From positions 16,487,001 through 16,551,000 of the forward strand of contig NC_079875.1 in the NCBI RefSeq assembly GCF_029227915.1: 64,000 bases of DNA, in the 5' to 3' direction. The notes beneath the pieces were generated by a model. The model saw only the letters and a list, made by a program, of their open reading frames with translations. It was not told the DNA's origin and did not search any database. This DNA comes from Hydractinia symbiolongicarpus. Its lineage: Eukaryota; Cnidaria; Hydrozoa; Anthoathecata; Hydractiniidae. Position 1 is the first letter of the stretch, and each line of letters starts with the position of its first letter. The position numbers and the translations under genes were made by a program. Below are positions 11,960 through 23,842 of the stretch, in pieces.

Positions 11960-12802
11960 ATGGATATCAAAGTAAAGGACTACCACATTACTGCACTGGT
12001 CATCATTATAAGTAACACTGTACTATTATAACATCTGTGGAAGCTGGGATTAAACAGAACCAACATGTTGTTTGTTATTTTAAGTATTTCTGACTTTTTT
12101 GTTGGGCTGGCAGCTGTGACACTACATGGATTTGTAATAATAGCTGATTCTAATAATGACTCTTTTTTTGCCGCTTTTATATTTTTCAGCTCATTCCCAA
12201 CTAGTTTTTCATGGTTGATGATTGTAATAATATCAATTGAACGATGTTTAGTTGTTACACATCCAAGAACACATTTAAAATAGGGACGTCATTTGTTCAA
12301 TTTATTTTTAACTTTGGGGTTCTTTGGCCTCGCCTTGTTTTCATTATGGAATGCTGTAAATGCTTATATCAACTTTGCAAAGGAATTTTTCTTAGAAAGG
12401 AAAGAAAAAGAATTTCAAGAAAAGCTTCAGTTATCTACATACATTTTTGTTCTCACTCTGGGTAGTGGACAAATTATACTATTCACAGCAGGAGCCCTTT
12501 CACAATTATACCTGCTGTATTATATTCGAAAAAGATACAACTCGATGAGAGGGAGCCGGCATACCCAAACTAGTTACAGTGAACGTGTTTCGAAAACAAT
12601 AGCGATTATGTTTTTTTGCATATGCGCGTGTTATCTTCCGCACATTATCTCTTATATATTAAAACACATAATTAAAATTTGGACTTCACCTAAGCTTTAT
12701 TTGAACAGTTTTTTTAATGCAATTATTTTACTACGAAGAAGCACACAGATGAGGAATGTACGTGGACATTCCACTAATACGGTTACCAATGCTGTCACAT
12801 AG
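11960..12802 (+). pseudogene. Rhodopsin-type GPCR pseudogene with two in-frame stops
   Basis: One plus-strand frame runs from ATG at 11960 to TAG at 12800 and spells a class A receptor of 280 codons with two internal stops: TAA at 12029-12031 after TM1 (ITALVIIISNTVLL) and TAG at 12281-12283 just before TM4. In order: TM2 LFVILSISDFFVGLAAV; TM3 ending IISIERCLVV (DRY-like ERC); TM4 LFNLFLTLGFFGLALFSLW; TM5 STYIFVLTLGSGQIILFTAG; TM6 TIAIMFFCICACYLPHII; TM7 SFFNAIILLRRSTQMRNV, where the usual NPxxY is replaced by NAIIL. The paralogue at 9.5 kb reads HLKWG where this copy reads HLK-stop-G, so the TAG is a TGG-to-TAG change. No frameshift is needed. Ligand unknown. Recent loss, or stop readthrough, are both possible. 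Confidence 0.8.
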
Positions 12803-13090
12803 AGAAAGTATTTCACTACTTCATCTTTATTTTTTCTGCTAAAATGCAACTTTTAGATGCACTAAACAAACCTACAGAGAAGTTTTAGATTTACTGTGTT
12901 ATTATCGCAACGATAAATGTTTACTTAATGTACATTATATGGGATGTCCGGATAGTGCGCTCTAATTCCCTTTGGACTGCATAAGAGCCTTGAGACAACC
13001 GGGGAGAAAATGTCTAACTGCATTTAACATCAATAAAAAGAGACTTTTGAAAAAGTTGGATGCAGCTAACTGCTTTGGACGGCTCTTACT
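12803..13090. other. Downstream flank of the GPCR relic
   Basis: No feature recognised. Confidence 0.35.
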
Positions 13091-13920
13091 TTTTAGCTAT
13101 AAGTATAGTCACATTGTTTGTCTGTTTGTACGCGAGAAAAAAGTGTGTTTCAGAAACACGAAATGCAATATATAATTTATTTTGCCTTTTTCGTGATTTT
13201 ACTAAAGCTTTCGTTTAATTTTAAAATTCTTATACAAAAGTCATAGGTAGTTAGCTTTTATTGTTCCCTCGATGCAGTTTCTTTTGTAAATACGTGCACG
13301 GTCAAAGTTACGGACAATTAACATTGCGTTGTCTATTTCGTTAACAGTTTTAATTATTCGCGCCTTTTTGAAGAAATTACTAAAATCAAGTTTTATGATA
13401 AGAAGAAGAGAACAGCAAATTTTTAAGAAGATTTTGTAAGTGAATTTTGTGGTTGTTCTTAACATGAATTTGAATTTTATTTCGTAAATTTTATTTCCTT
13501 TTTAACCATTTACACTTTTTTAAGAATTTTTGTGTGAAGCTTGGCGGTGCTTATTTTTTTGCTAAAGTTCTTCTTATTATGTTTAAGCAAAAAGTGTGAC
13601 AAAATGCCAAATTTAGCTCTTTACACGATATTAACTCACTTTTTCTATTTCTTCACCCCAAACAGGCCGTAAAATGCGTGAATTATTGTTAAATATATGA
13701 ATTTTACAAGAAAGTGGCGTAACACTACTTTGAAAACACTATGGTTCTAAAAAAGAGAAATGTGTAGCCTATACTTGTTCCGTGCCTATAAATGTATAAG
13801 GACTATGGCTATGGCAGTTTAATTTTATTACAGTTTCGTGAAATAATTACGGTGGCGAGTTCCCGTGGATTGTCGCGCAATATGGTAACTGCGGTAGCGT
13901 GACAAACAAAATGCGGCTAA
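13091..13920 (+). mobile_element. Degenerate Helitron-like repeat
   Basis: The left part (TTTGTCTGTTTGTACGCGAG, about 13116-13135) and a GAAACACGAAATGC block resemble the Helitron-like heads elsewhere. The stretch with AACTTTTATT-like sequence and GATGCAGTTTC near 13250-13280 matches 37120-37150. A tail with TTCCCGTGGATTGT near 13860 matches 37286-37300. A second unit-like piece (ATGGTAACTGCGGTAGCGTGAC, to CTAG near 13931) follows. Ends are eroded, so limits are approximate. Confidence 0.5.
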
Positions 13921-14046
13921 TAAAGAACGGCTAGTTTTTACAATTATGCAGCAAAATCAGAAGGTCTTGCTACTAAATTATCTATTTTGTGGATCTTTGG
14001 TAGTAAGTAACTACTCGGCTACCAAAATTTAAAATATCGTAAAACT

Positions 14047-14519
14047 GTGATGTATGATAACACTGGATCTATCCATGTTACGTTTTACGGAGATTTAACC
14101 AACGAAGTGGAGGAGGATATGTGCTATGAAATAACAAATGCAATGGTTCATAAGTTCAAATCACGAGGATTCTTAAAGACAAACAGAGATAACAGTTTGC
14201 GAAAACGAAGGCAATGGATATCAGTGCTAAGATTGTTGTCAATGATATACAGAAAGAAATATTAGGAAAAGTGTCCTTCATCGATATGAAGTCGTTTAAC
14301 ACAAAATTACTATGCACCAATTGTAACGGTGCAGTGTCTTCTACTGATACTGAAGGCATAATTGAATATACTAAGTGTGACCTTGTCATGTCGTCAAAGG
14401 AATGTGTGTCTACTCGGAAGTTGTCATTTTCATTTAAAGATAACGCAACAAAAGAGAGATTCCCATGTAACACTAAATTTGAAATCATTGAAAAGTTTTA
14501 CAATGTGCCATCCTCATAA
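14047..14519 (+). pseudogene. RPA/OB-fold-like relic, probably from a transposon
   Basis: The first frame begins MMYDNTGSIHVTFYGDL and continues CYEITNAMVHKFKSRGFLKT; a frame change near 14205 leads to MDISAKIVV, GKVSFIDMKSFNTKLLC, then TNCNGAV, KCDLVMSS and LSFSFKDNAT, ending at 14519. The D-x-TGSI...F-G-D-L pattern followed by a 'FL-T' strand and a Cys-pair region resembles single-strand-binding OB folds of replication protein A. RPA-like proteins are encoded by some eukaryotic Helitrons, and this relic sits directly after a Helitron-like repeat, which fits but does not prove that origin. One frameshift makes it non-functional as read. Family assignment is by pattern only. Confidence 0.5.
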
Positions 14520-15640
14520 AAATTAAAACTTGTGAAAGCGATGTTAAGTACTCTTGTGAAAATAAAGTATGATGTTGATTAAGAAAGAGTTGTTTCCATT
14601 CATCAACCCAATGAGAAGAACAAAAATGATGTCGACTTAAAAGGGTTACAAAGCGGCTGTTGGTTTTCGACTTTAGTGACTTACACGAAAGTGAAGCTGA
14701 TGGCGGTGAAAAACAAAAATATTTTTCCGGCATGTATGAAATTTACGCACTCGAACATATAGATATATCTAGAATTTTTATCTTCTCCAGCCTTGGTCAT
14801 GTTTTCGTCAAGAATTAGTCTTGCTGAAATATGTCTTTGTAACATATTTTTCGAAAAAAAATATTAAACCAGCGAGCAAAGTGCGCTGGTCTGTTTATTG
14901 CGCAAAACGCGTTTGCCGGATTTTTAATATGTGTGCGGTATATAGGCAATGTGAGCATTTTAACTGGTTCGTAGCCCCTTTAAACAACAAGACAATATTG
15001 ATGTTGAAATGGACAAAAATGATAAGTGACCTAGATCCAACTTAATAGTATTTCATATCATGATTCTGTTAAATTTTTTTATTTTTTTTTTTTGTATATA
15101 TATAATACAGGTGTATATCTTTCTACATTGTTGTGACATGCTGTTGTAATTTATACTACAACGCATGATACTTTACGACTATATTTCATTGTACTTGTAC
15201 CATGCTGTGTCAGATACTTTGATAGTATCAAGAGTTTTGTTTTTACTGTGTAGTGTTTTGGTAATGACTACTTTTTATGTTCACATTTTTTTGCTAAACG
15301 AAAACGGTGTATCCGTCTCTGCATGACTCGTGTGTTAAACATTCATAGATGCCATAATTTTGTAATGGCACCTTTCTATTTTGAAATTGAAGCAATATTG
15401 GTAATATGTGTATTTAAATATTTCACCTGTCAATTTTTCGTGTTAGTAATTTTTGCCCAAGAAAAATTTGCGAAGTAAATTATGATAATTTCGCTATAAT
15501 TTTACTAAGTTCGACTCACTTGGCAGCCGCTCGCCGTTGGAGCAATCAGATTGCTAGGAAATGTAAATAACGTAATCCCTTCCCCCCAATCACATTCCCA
15601 CATGATATTTGTTGAATGATTGAACGCAGCCATATTTGTT
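14520..15640. other. Intergenic, possible continuation of the RPA-like relic
   Basis: Up to about 14730 there are protein-like bits (ERVVSIHQPNEKNKNDVDLK) in the relic's direction. Beyond that only AT-rich DNA with a T-run near 15078-15092. Confidence 0.35.
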
Positions 15641-15770
15641 TACATTCTGTTTTTATTTTGCGCGCGTTAAAAGACTGGGGTAGAATTGACGATGTACGCG
15701 CGCACGTAAAAGGTTTCTGCGCTTGCGTACGCGCGGGCAAGTGGAGCTCGGCCTTTACTAGCATTCATAG
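15641..15770. promoter_or_regulatory. CpG-dense island in AT-rich DNA
   Basis: Several CGCG clusters (GCGCGCG near 15660, TACGCGCGCACG near 15696, TACGCGCGGG near 15728) within about 100 bp stand out from an AT-rich surrounding. This could be an unmethylated promoter patch or part of a transposon; no adjacent gene start supports the promoter reading. Overlapping ORFs on both strands are treated as chance. Confidence 0.3.
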
Positions 15771-17510
15771 CGCTATTCCTTTAATCGAATATTGCGGTAG
15801 GTTCCACAATTCTATAGCCGCCCTGCTTTCTTGTTCTTCTTTAAATGAGCAAAATTAAAATGGTTAGCGAATGGTAGTAAGATATAGCTTATAGCATAGC
15901 CTTTTGCACTACTTTCATTTCTTTTCAAACTTAACATGCATAAGCCTCTCTTGAATTATTAAGAACAACACTACTTGAAGCTTTGGTCAATTGCGTGTTT
16001 TAGAACATATGACCTCAGAAGTCCTCCAACAAATTAAGAAAAAAAGTTCTTGTTTCTGGTATTAATTGATTAACAGATTTCTGCAAAAGAATGTCAAAAT
16101 ACACCTCCCAAGGATATCGCATAGGAAATGCACTGCCAGTTTTAAGGTAATGGTGGGTAGCCTAAAATGACAATTAATTGTATTTAAAAATATATTATCT
16201 AGTAATTCTATTTGTGATATTTTTCTTTTAAAACTTGTACCATTTAATAATAATTAGCCGTTCTCCTCTGCGGTATAAATCCTGGTGTTCGGACTTCTCG
16301 GTACCCCATTTTATATAATTCTAACACAAAAACGACCTGGCTACCATAACACACAGAGACGACTAGTAATACAGAAATCTGTCTGTGAAACGCCGATACG
16401 ATTATAAAATCAATACAAATTTCTCTCTCGTGGGAAAAACGAAAAAATTCCAATTGAGCGGAAGTTTTATGTAATACCTGATTATGAGAATTTCTTTAAT
16501 ACACTTTTAGAATGTAAAGCATTCCGAGGTAAAGCCTGCTGTCCTTTGTGTGAATTTTTTAATCTTAATTTGCTGCTGCTCTCATCCCTATAGCAACAAA
16601 TATAATGGTATCCAAAGCAGTAATCCGCACTGTTTTATTTTCTGCTCTATACAGACACTATAAGAAACATATAAATACTGTGCATATAAATTAAGTAAAC
16701 AAAACCTTATTATAAAGGTTAATAAACATTATGTTTTTTTATTAATTATTCCTGATAGCTTGATTCTTAGTTTATTGATAAAAGTCTGTTGTCGATGAGA
16801 GTCACTTTGTCAATGTTCCTTGCTTTTAGTTGGTAATCCTTTTTCAGATAAGAATTGATACTAGTGCAGGTGCGTATATATTTGGTACATATGTTTCAAG
16901 ATAAGGTTGTTTTTTTAAAGCGATTTATCTTTGCTTGCTGGAAATATTGAGCCGTCTTAGAAAAAATGAAAAGTTTCCGGCTGGAATGAAAATTTCAGAG
17001 ATGGAAAAACTTTTGCTGCAGGCTAATCTTAAGGATTCGTTAACGTGCAGTTGACATTTTTATTCATAAAGAAAGAGTGTGCCAATCATTATAATGTATA
17101 CTAGTTGTTAAGCCGTGAAAAAAATTATGGCGTCGCCCGTCTTTAAATTACACGCTATTTCGTGTGCCTATAGCACGAAGTTTTTCTTTTGGACAGATAG
17201 ACAGTACTGCTATCATTATAGAGACTTCAGCAACAACATGCATCATTATCTGAGCTCTCCTTTCTAGTCGAAAGAGCTTTAAGTAATAAATAGTTTTTAC
17301 TATGAAGACTCCAGGTTGCATTTCACTCAGGTAGTGGAAGAACTAAGAACCATCTTAAATCATTAAATTACTGTGAATGCAGTCATGAATTTAATACTTT
17401 TATGTATGATTTTTTAAATTTTATAAAAAGCTATTGCGCATATAGCAAGGATGACCTATACAATGATGAAATAATCGTATTTTAGGTAAACGCGAATTTT
17501 CAATTAGATT
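15771..17510. other. Intergenic upstream of the TRIM-ankyrin gene
   Basis: No coding signal. TTTTCAATTAG lies directly before the gene's ATG (17497-17507) and could be a splice acceptor of a 5' UTR intron or of a trans-spliced leader. Confidence 0.4.
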
Positions 17511-20500
17511 ATGGCTGCAATACTAACAAAACTTAATAGAATGTTGGAATGTCGGATTTGTCTTAATACTTATCACAAACCAAAGCATCTTAATTGCGGC
17601 CATACGTTTTGCCAAGATTGTCTAGATGGCATTTTAATTTTTAAAGAAGATGGAAGCGCTGAACTTCATTGCCCATTGAGATGTAGCGAGAAAACATTGA
17701 TAGGTCAAGACCAGACAACATCATCATTGCCAACCACATATTGCTTGACTGAAATTTTGATGAAATGTAAGTATGAAAATTCTTGACAAAGATCGATATG
17801 TTTAAAGTTACAATTAAGTTTATATACATAACAATTCCTATTTTTTATTTTTTTTATTTTACACAGAGGAATCCCTCAATGTTTATTATCAACTTGGTGT
17901 CCACAAACCGGAAGTGCAATATCGGTTTGCCTTTTGTATACATTGCAAGGAAATGCTTTCCCGTATTAAATGCAATTATTTATTCGGAAAAAAGGTTTTG
18001 CTTTGATTCTATTTCTTATTAGTATTAACTTCGTTATAACTAACACTTTTACAGAACATATAACAAACAAGATACACGAAGTATTAAAAAACCTACAAGA
18101 AACAACTTTTTCCATTTAAATAAGAAATGTCGTTATTTCAGCTGTCATATTGTACAGTACTCCCGCAGCTAGCTATGCCAACATCTTAGTCTATAAAACA
18201 TTCTTAATTATTTCTTGCTGCTGTAGGCGCCGTGGTGATGAAGTTGACTCTACATCAGATGAATGCAAAGATATCAAACAACTATCAATACACTCCAGTG
18301 CCAAACATGATGCTGGTAATGGTGACGACTGCAAAAACATAAATACCTTTACCCAAATGTCATCACCCAATGGTAGTTACAGTAGAAGAGTGCACGATAT
18401 TCAACCATTTTGCGAACAACATAAATTACCTTCCCATAGCGTATGCATTGAGTGTGATAACATGTTTGTGTGTGTGTATTGCGTGCACAGAACACACAAA
18501 AACCATAAAACCAAAAACGTCACTGATTTTGGTTTTGAAATTAGGAACTGGTTTAAAGAACTTATTGCATACCGTCGAAAAAAAAATGTCGCATTTGGTC
18601 AGTTAACACGAAAGTTTAATGAAGCTTTGATAAATCTAGAGCGTGAGAGAAAAAGATTTGTGCGGGCGTTGGAAGAGCGAAAGTTAAAGAAAATGGCAGA
18701 GTACCTAAAAATGCTGAAGAAAGAAGGAAAAAAGTTGCTGAAAGAATTTGATGAGAAAACGGAGGAGTTTAAAATAGAAGTAAATGCAGCTGTTAATACT
18801 GCCAATACTCAAGTAGAAGAAATGTCCGATTGCTTAAGCGTGCTTAATTCAAAATCAGACTTTAATCTTATAACAGACAAAATAGAAATTGAACGAAGAA
18901 TTCACTGCATAGTTTCTTTACCGAAATATATTCCAATTTTTAATTCACACCTTCGTGAAATTAAAAATGAGGATTTTCTTGCGCATCCATTAGGCGAACT
19001 ACAAATTTCAATTTGCAATACAAGTAAAGGCAATGTGAATGAATTGTCTATATTCAAAAACTTTATCGAACAAAGTGAGAATAGTTGGGATTATTTGCAA
19101 TTGACAAAAGATTTGATGGCTTCAGCTGCTCGTTTAAAAGGTATACTTATCATTTCCATTCAACATTGACTTTGTTAAGTGTGTATCCAACATCAGATGG
19201 TTGTGGGTCTAATATGTTAAATTCATTTTTAGAGTATGAAGAATCTCGTAGAGAAGAGGACGATTCCTGTCAAAATAAATCAAAAAGGTAATACTAATAA
19301 GAGGGTTGCTCTTCCATTTAAAATTACTTTATATCTATTTTAAGATAATTAATTTATTTGGAACCAAAAATTGAATGTTTGTCAGGCATAACTGAGTAAC
19401 ATGTGCTTAGAAAAACGTGTGGACAATACCAAGTTGGATATACAAGTTCCACTTCTCTCTTAGAGATGTGAAACCAATCATTGAGCTGCCGATGGAGAAG
19501 TCTTGGTCCTTTAAAGGTTTGATTTTTTATACCATCTTGTTTTTAATCAACTTAACCAATGTAAGAACACCCGCTTTTAGTAGAGAGAACTAGCAGAAAA
19601 AACAAAGAGGGTTACAATTATTGGAATTGTGTATTTAATTTTTGACCTTAATTGTTATCCCTAACCGTAACCTCATATCGAAATTAAATCTAGGGTTTTT
19701 TATTAAATGTTCTTCAATGTCTAAGTTGGTTAAGAACTAGACATTCTAATTGTAACGTCAATGTAGTTGAAACTAATCTAGCACTGGAAGGCAAATTGTA
19801 TTTTTTACCTTAGTTTTACCTTACCTTAAACTTTGAAATCATATTATACACACTTCTGAATGTCGAGGATGATTTAAAGGGGCGGGAAAAACGATTGTAA
19901 CTACTGAGAACAAAAATAACAAACCTAAATCATCTAGTACTTTATTAGGATTTTTGGCCTAATCCGCGAAATTAAGCTCCCTCAAAAATCTGGAAAGTAG
20001 TCATCCGCGAAAATTTGTCCCAGGGAATTTTTTGAATAATTGTCTGATTCGCGAAGTTTAAATAAGAAAATTGTTAGGGCCGAAATCTCCACTTCTACAA
20101 GCGTTCGTATTTTCCCTCACTTCCTTTTTCACCTTTCGGTTTTTTCATGGGAAAAGAAACTAGCAAAAGTTATGAGATATAATCTATTCTATCTTTCAAA
20201 ATAAACTACCTCTAATTATCGATTACAAACAAAGTATCTACTTTTGTAAATTCAATTTTAAGGGGATTTTTTGACAATAGATTTGCCTGTTTGTTACAAA
20301 ACTTAACCGAGCGCTAAAAAATAGTCAAAATGTCGAAACGCAAAATTAAATGCCCGTGACATGCTCAATTTATGCAGATGAGCTCAACCACAAAATTAAA
20401 TCCCTGCGAAAATTTATTACAATAAAACATATTGGACATCGAGATATAACTAAAATTGACAGAAAATTGGCCTACATATATTTGATATATATAATTTTTT

Positions 20501-21457
20501 CTATATAAGCGCTTTCTTCTAAAATTAAATTATTTGGAAAAAGGAACCTTTTTTACCTTTTTATTCCACTGCATTTATAAGCAATGATTCTGGTACGAGT
20601 ATTAGCACGTTTACAAAGGAAATTAAAAATAGATTTACTGATTTCACTTTCTTCAAACTTTGAACCATCAAACAAAATTTGGTTTGACTTTAAGTGGAGT
20701 TCAATCATCGGTTAACACGTGGTCAAAAATCATCAACAGTTCTGAAGTAGAATTTTAGAATTTTTATGTTTTTATTTGCTAACTTTTCACATCTATTAAC
20801 AGCTTTTCATGTCCCAAATTTAATGTTCCTCGTTTTAGGCAATTTTTTATAACGTGCTAACAAATATTCGTACCAAGTTTTGTGGTAACGCGATGTCTCC
20901 TTCGTCACTATCCCCCTTCCCACGGCCATACAGAGCCACCAAAAAGCCTGTTTTGAATAGGTTAAAATATTACCACATTATCTGTTTTAGGCCTAAGTAA
21001 AATCATCAAGATGGGCAACATGGATCAGCTAAAATCAATTTTGCTAATTCAAACAAATGTGGTTGAAATACGGAACAACGATGGCGATACACTCTTAATG
21101 GAAGCTACTCGTTACAATAAACCACAAATGGTCCAAATTTTGATTGATGCTGGTAGTGACGTGAACGCTGTGGAAAAGAATAAAATCAATGCATATCACT
21201 ACAGCGCATGTGTTGGTCATGAAAATGTCTTACAAGTACTTATTCGTCACGACGTTACAAATATTAACAAGACAATGATGTACGATTGGACACCATTGCA
21301 TTTTGCATCTAAAGGTGGTCATATTCAATGTGTTAAGTTAATCCTGGCTGTACCCCAAATTAATGTGAATATCAATAACAATAATAATGAAACTGCTTAT
21401 GATGTTGCTAATAATGACACTGTCAAACTTTTAATTGATGGACATCAAAAGCAATAA
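17511..21457 (+). CDS. TRIM-type RING/B-box/coiled-coil protein with C-terminal ankyrin repeats
   Basis: Probable E3 ubiquitin ligase of the tripartite-motif class with ankyrin repeats as target-binding end. RING exon 17511-17766: CRIC, then CGHTFCQDC, then CPLRC (last pair spaced by three, usually two). A second exon around 17867-17994 carries a CIHC pair. Main exon 18227-19140: B-box2 (CEQH, CIEC, CVYC, H-x3-H around 18408-18505), then a long charged coiled coil to about 18850. Then 19233-19287, 19464-19516 (DVKPIIELPMEKSWSFK) and the ankyrin exon 20991-21457, with LLMEATRYNKP and TPLHFASKGGH repeats, stop TAA. From 18227 on all junctions keep frame (phases 1, 2, 1). Upstream they do not: joining 17766 to 17867 creates TAG, and no simple link to 18227 keeps frame, so either exons are missed or the RING part is decayed. 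AATAAA at 21513. Confidence 0.72.
19517..20990. other. Large intron before the ankyrin exon
   Basis: About 1.5 kb between linker and ankyrin exons. CCGCGAAA-type words recur near 19962 and 20007 and ATTCGCGAAG near 20048, hinting at an old repeat. No ORF of interest. Confidence 0.4.
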
Positions 21458-21512
21458 GTGTGTTGCACTTTCGATTTAACGCAGAAAGTTGCTCCCCAGG
21501 TAATCCGAATAT

Positions 21513-21518
21513 AATAAA
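21513..21518 (+). terminator. Polyadenylation signal of the TRIM-ankyrin gene
   Basis: AATAAA lies 56 bases after the TAA of the ankyrin exon, a usual place for the end of a transcript. Confidence 0.5.
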
Positions 21519-23842
21519 AATGCTATTAGCATGTTGATATTTAAATAAAATCTCATCTGTCAGTCATCACATACTTTATTCAATTTCTTCCAGAAATTCT
21601 TCCGCACTAGTTTTAGTTAATCGGAAAAATGTTACTTCTTCGGAAACTGTGAGAGGTTAAATACATATTCACAATTGCACATGAATCTTGTCGTTCGTAA
21701 ACGTTGCAGGAAACTCAAAAATCATTAAAATAATGGAAATAGATGCGCACAGTTGTCAGAAAGTTATCATAAGTGAGACAAAGAACACTGGATTCAGCAA
21801 TGCAGTTAATCAAGAGTACCGAATATTCCGACCCTCTCTAATTTTTTCCCCAACTGCATTTATTAATTTATTGGGGTAAGCAAAGATGGAACACATTTGA
21901 CACAGGCATACTATTACCTTGTGCCTGCAAAAAAATTGAAACAATATATTAGAATGCAAATAAGAATCAAGAACAATCAAACAGTTACACGCAATTCAAC
22001 TAAACAAAACAACCATAAAGGCTCTTCACGATATATCCGCTATTATCAGATTTAACGGTAATTCAGAATTACTTCAACACGGAATCCATAAACGTAAGCG
22101 TCTGGCTACTGGCAGAATAAAGAATACTTATCAGAAATTTCGTAATATTAAAGCGACACAATGAAGAACAATTATATATAATTATATATTTTAAATTTTT
22201 ATGTTAGTATTTCTTTATTTCAAAAACTACATATTTTATTTAATGTAATAATGGTGCAGTTGTATTGTAAGCGAGTTTAATTCTCTTTCAAGAAAACAGT
22301 TATCGTTTTCAATTTTGTTGGTCAAGCAAATTTGTGTCTATATTATTTTTATAGTTTTACTACTATAGTATGACATATGTCCACATAAATGATTAAAAAT
22401 AACATCAGATCTTTCCGGATCAATCTTTAAGGCAAAAACATTGCGGCATTGAAATTAATGCAATAGATCAAACAAATACTGTGGTTTTATTCTATTTTGA
22501 TAACCCCAAGATAATTCCATCAACATTTTGATCGTAAAGGTGTATGATAACTCTGGAGGCTCTGTGGGTTAATGAATTGAACTGAAACCATCCATCAGCA
22601 CTAAAGATGAATAACGTTCCATTTAAATTAAAGTAATTCAATTATGATATTACAAGTAATAACATAACTTTTTGTGTGTCCAGTCTGATTTATAACTGCT
22701 TTACTGTTTTACTTTAAGCCTGAAGATGATACTAATATATCAAAATATATCGCGAAAATAAAAAGTCAATACTGCTTTGACCTATTATATTAAATTTTTT
22801 TTGACCCCTTATTAAAGTCATTGAACATCCATGTCCACACTTTATTTTATATATCATCTAATTAGTATACAGGGTCTGCTACAGCCTGGACGAAATATTT
22901 TTGGTAAGTGCAGCTTTTGGCTATTCCGCGAAATGTTCAACCATCATCAATTGGCCAGTAATCTGCAGCCTAGGCTGGTAAGTTATACTTTCGAAGAGAT
23001 GTAGGCTGGGTAACCCATGGCAATACATGCGAGAAAAAATTTGTTCCGTTTAATATTTTAAAACAAAGCAAAATTGCAGAAATCTTAAGTTCACTGTGAG
23101 CATTGGCAAGAAAAGTTTAGCAATTTTTAAGTACGTAACACAAGATACGTGTAACGTACGTAAAAACTTTTTGTTCTTTTTCTGTTTTTTGTTTCAATCT
23201 TAAAGTTCTTCTTCCTTTCCACCGATTTAATTTATCACTAAGTTCTGGTTCTTTGCCTTTTAACATAACAAAAAAAGGTTTATTATAAAATAGGTATTAC
23301 TAGCAAAAAGTCATTTTAAATTGAAAAAGGCAATTAACATTCATATATTGTAGGCATACTTTAGATTTAATTTTGTGGTAGATAAAAAGATAAGGCGTCA
23401 TAACTAAGAATATGCCTCGTATGTTCTGATGTTAAATATGACATAAAAAACATAATTTGAGTAATATCATGTAACAATTGACACATTAATGTTTTGTTTC
23501 GCCTCGAAAGATATGCAGGAGATTTTTTGAAAAAATAACTTTTCGGAGAAATAAAATTACTTATTCGAAAGGATTACAAAGGGCAAAGGAAATTTTTTAT
23601 GCCTATCTAATCTTCAGGAGCAGAGAATACGAATCAATGACGTAAGAGAAAAAAGTCCTAATTTTCTACACCATAGTTGTACGCACAGCTAAACATTGGT
23701 TAGGAAACATTACTTTGTGAGACACTTGATTAAGAAATTAATTTCTTTTTCTTCCCATAATAAGTACACTGTCTTTATACAAAAAAAAAAATGTTTGAAT
23801 ATAATTTCAAAATACAAAACACTCTCACACGTGATTCTGACC
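21519..23842. other. Intergenic between convergent genes
   Basis: Nothing clearly coding. GCCTGAAGATGATACT near 22720 followed by a CGCGAAAATAAA-like stretch is reminiscent of retroelement tails but too short to call. Confidence 0.4.

Noticed and set aside
18055-18116. Candidate TRIM exon after CTTTTACAG
   Set aside because: The peptide looks plausible in one frame but phase does not match the neighbouring exons; left unresolved rather than added to the model.
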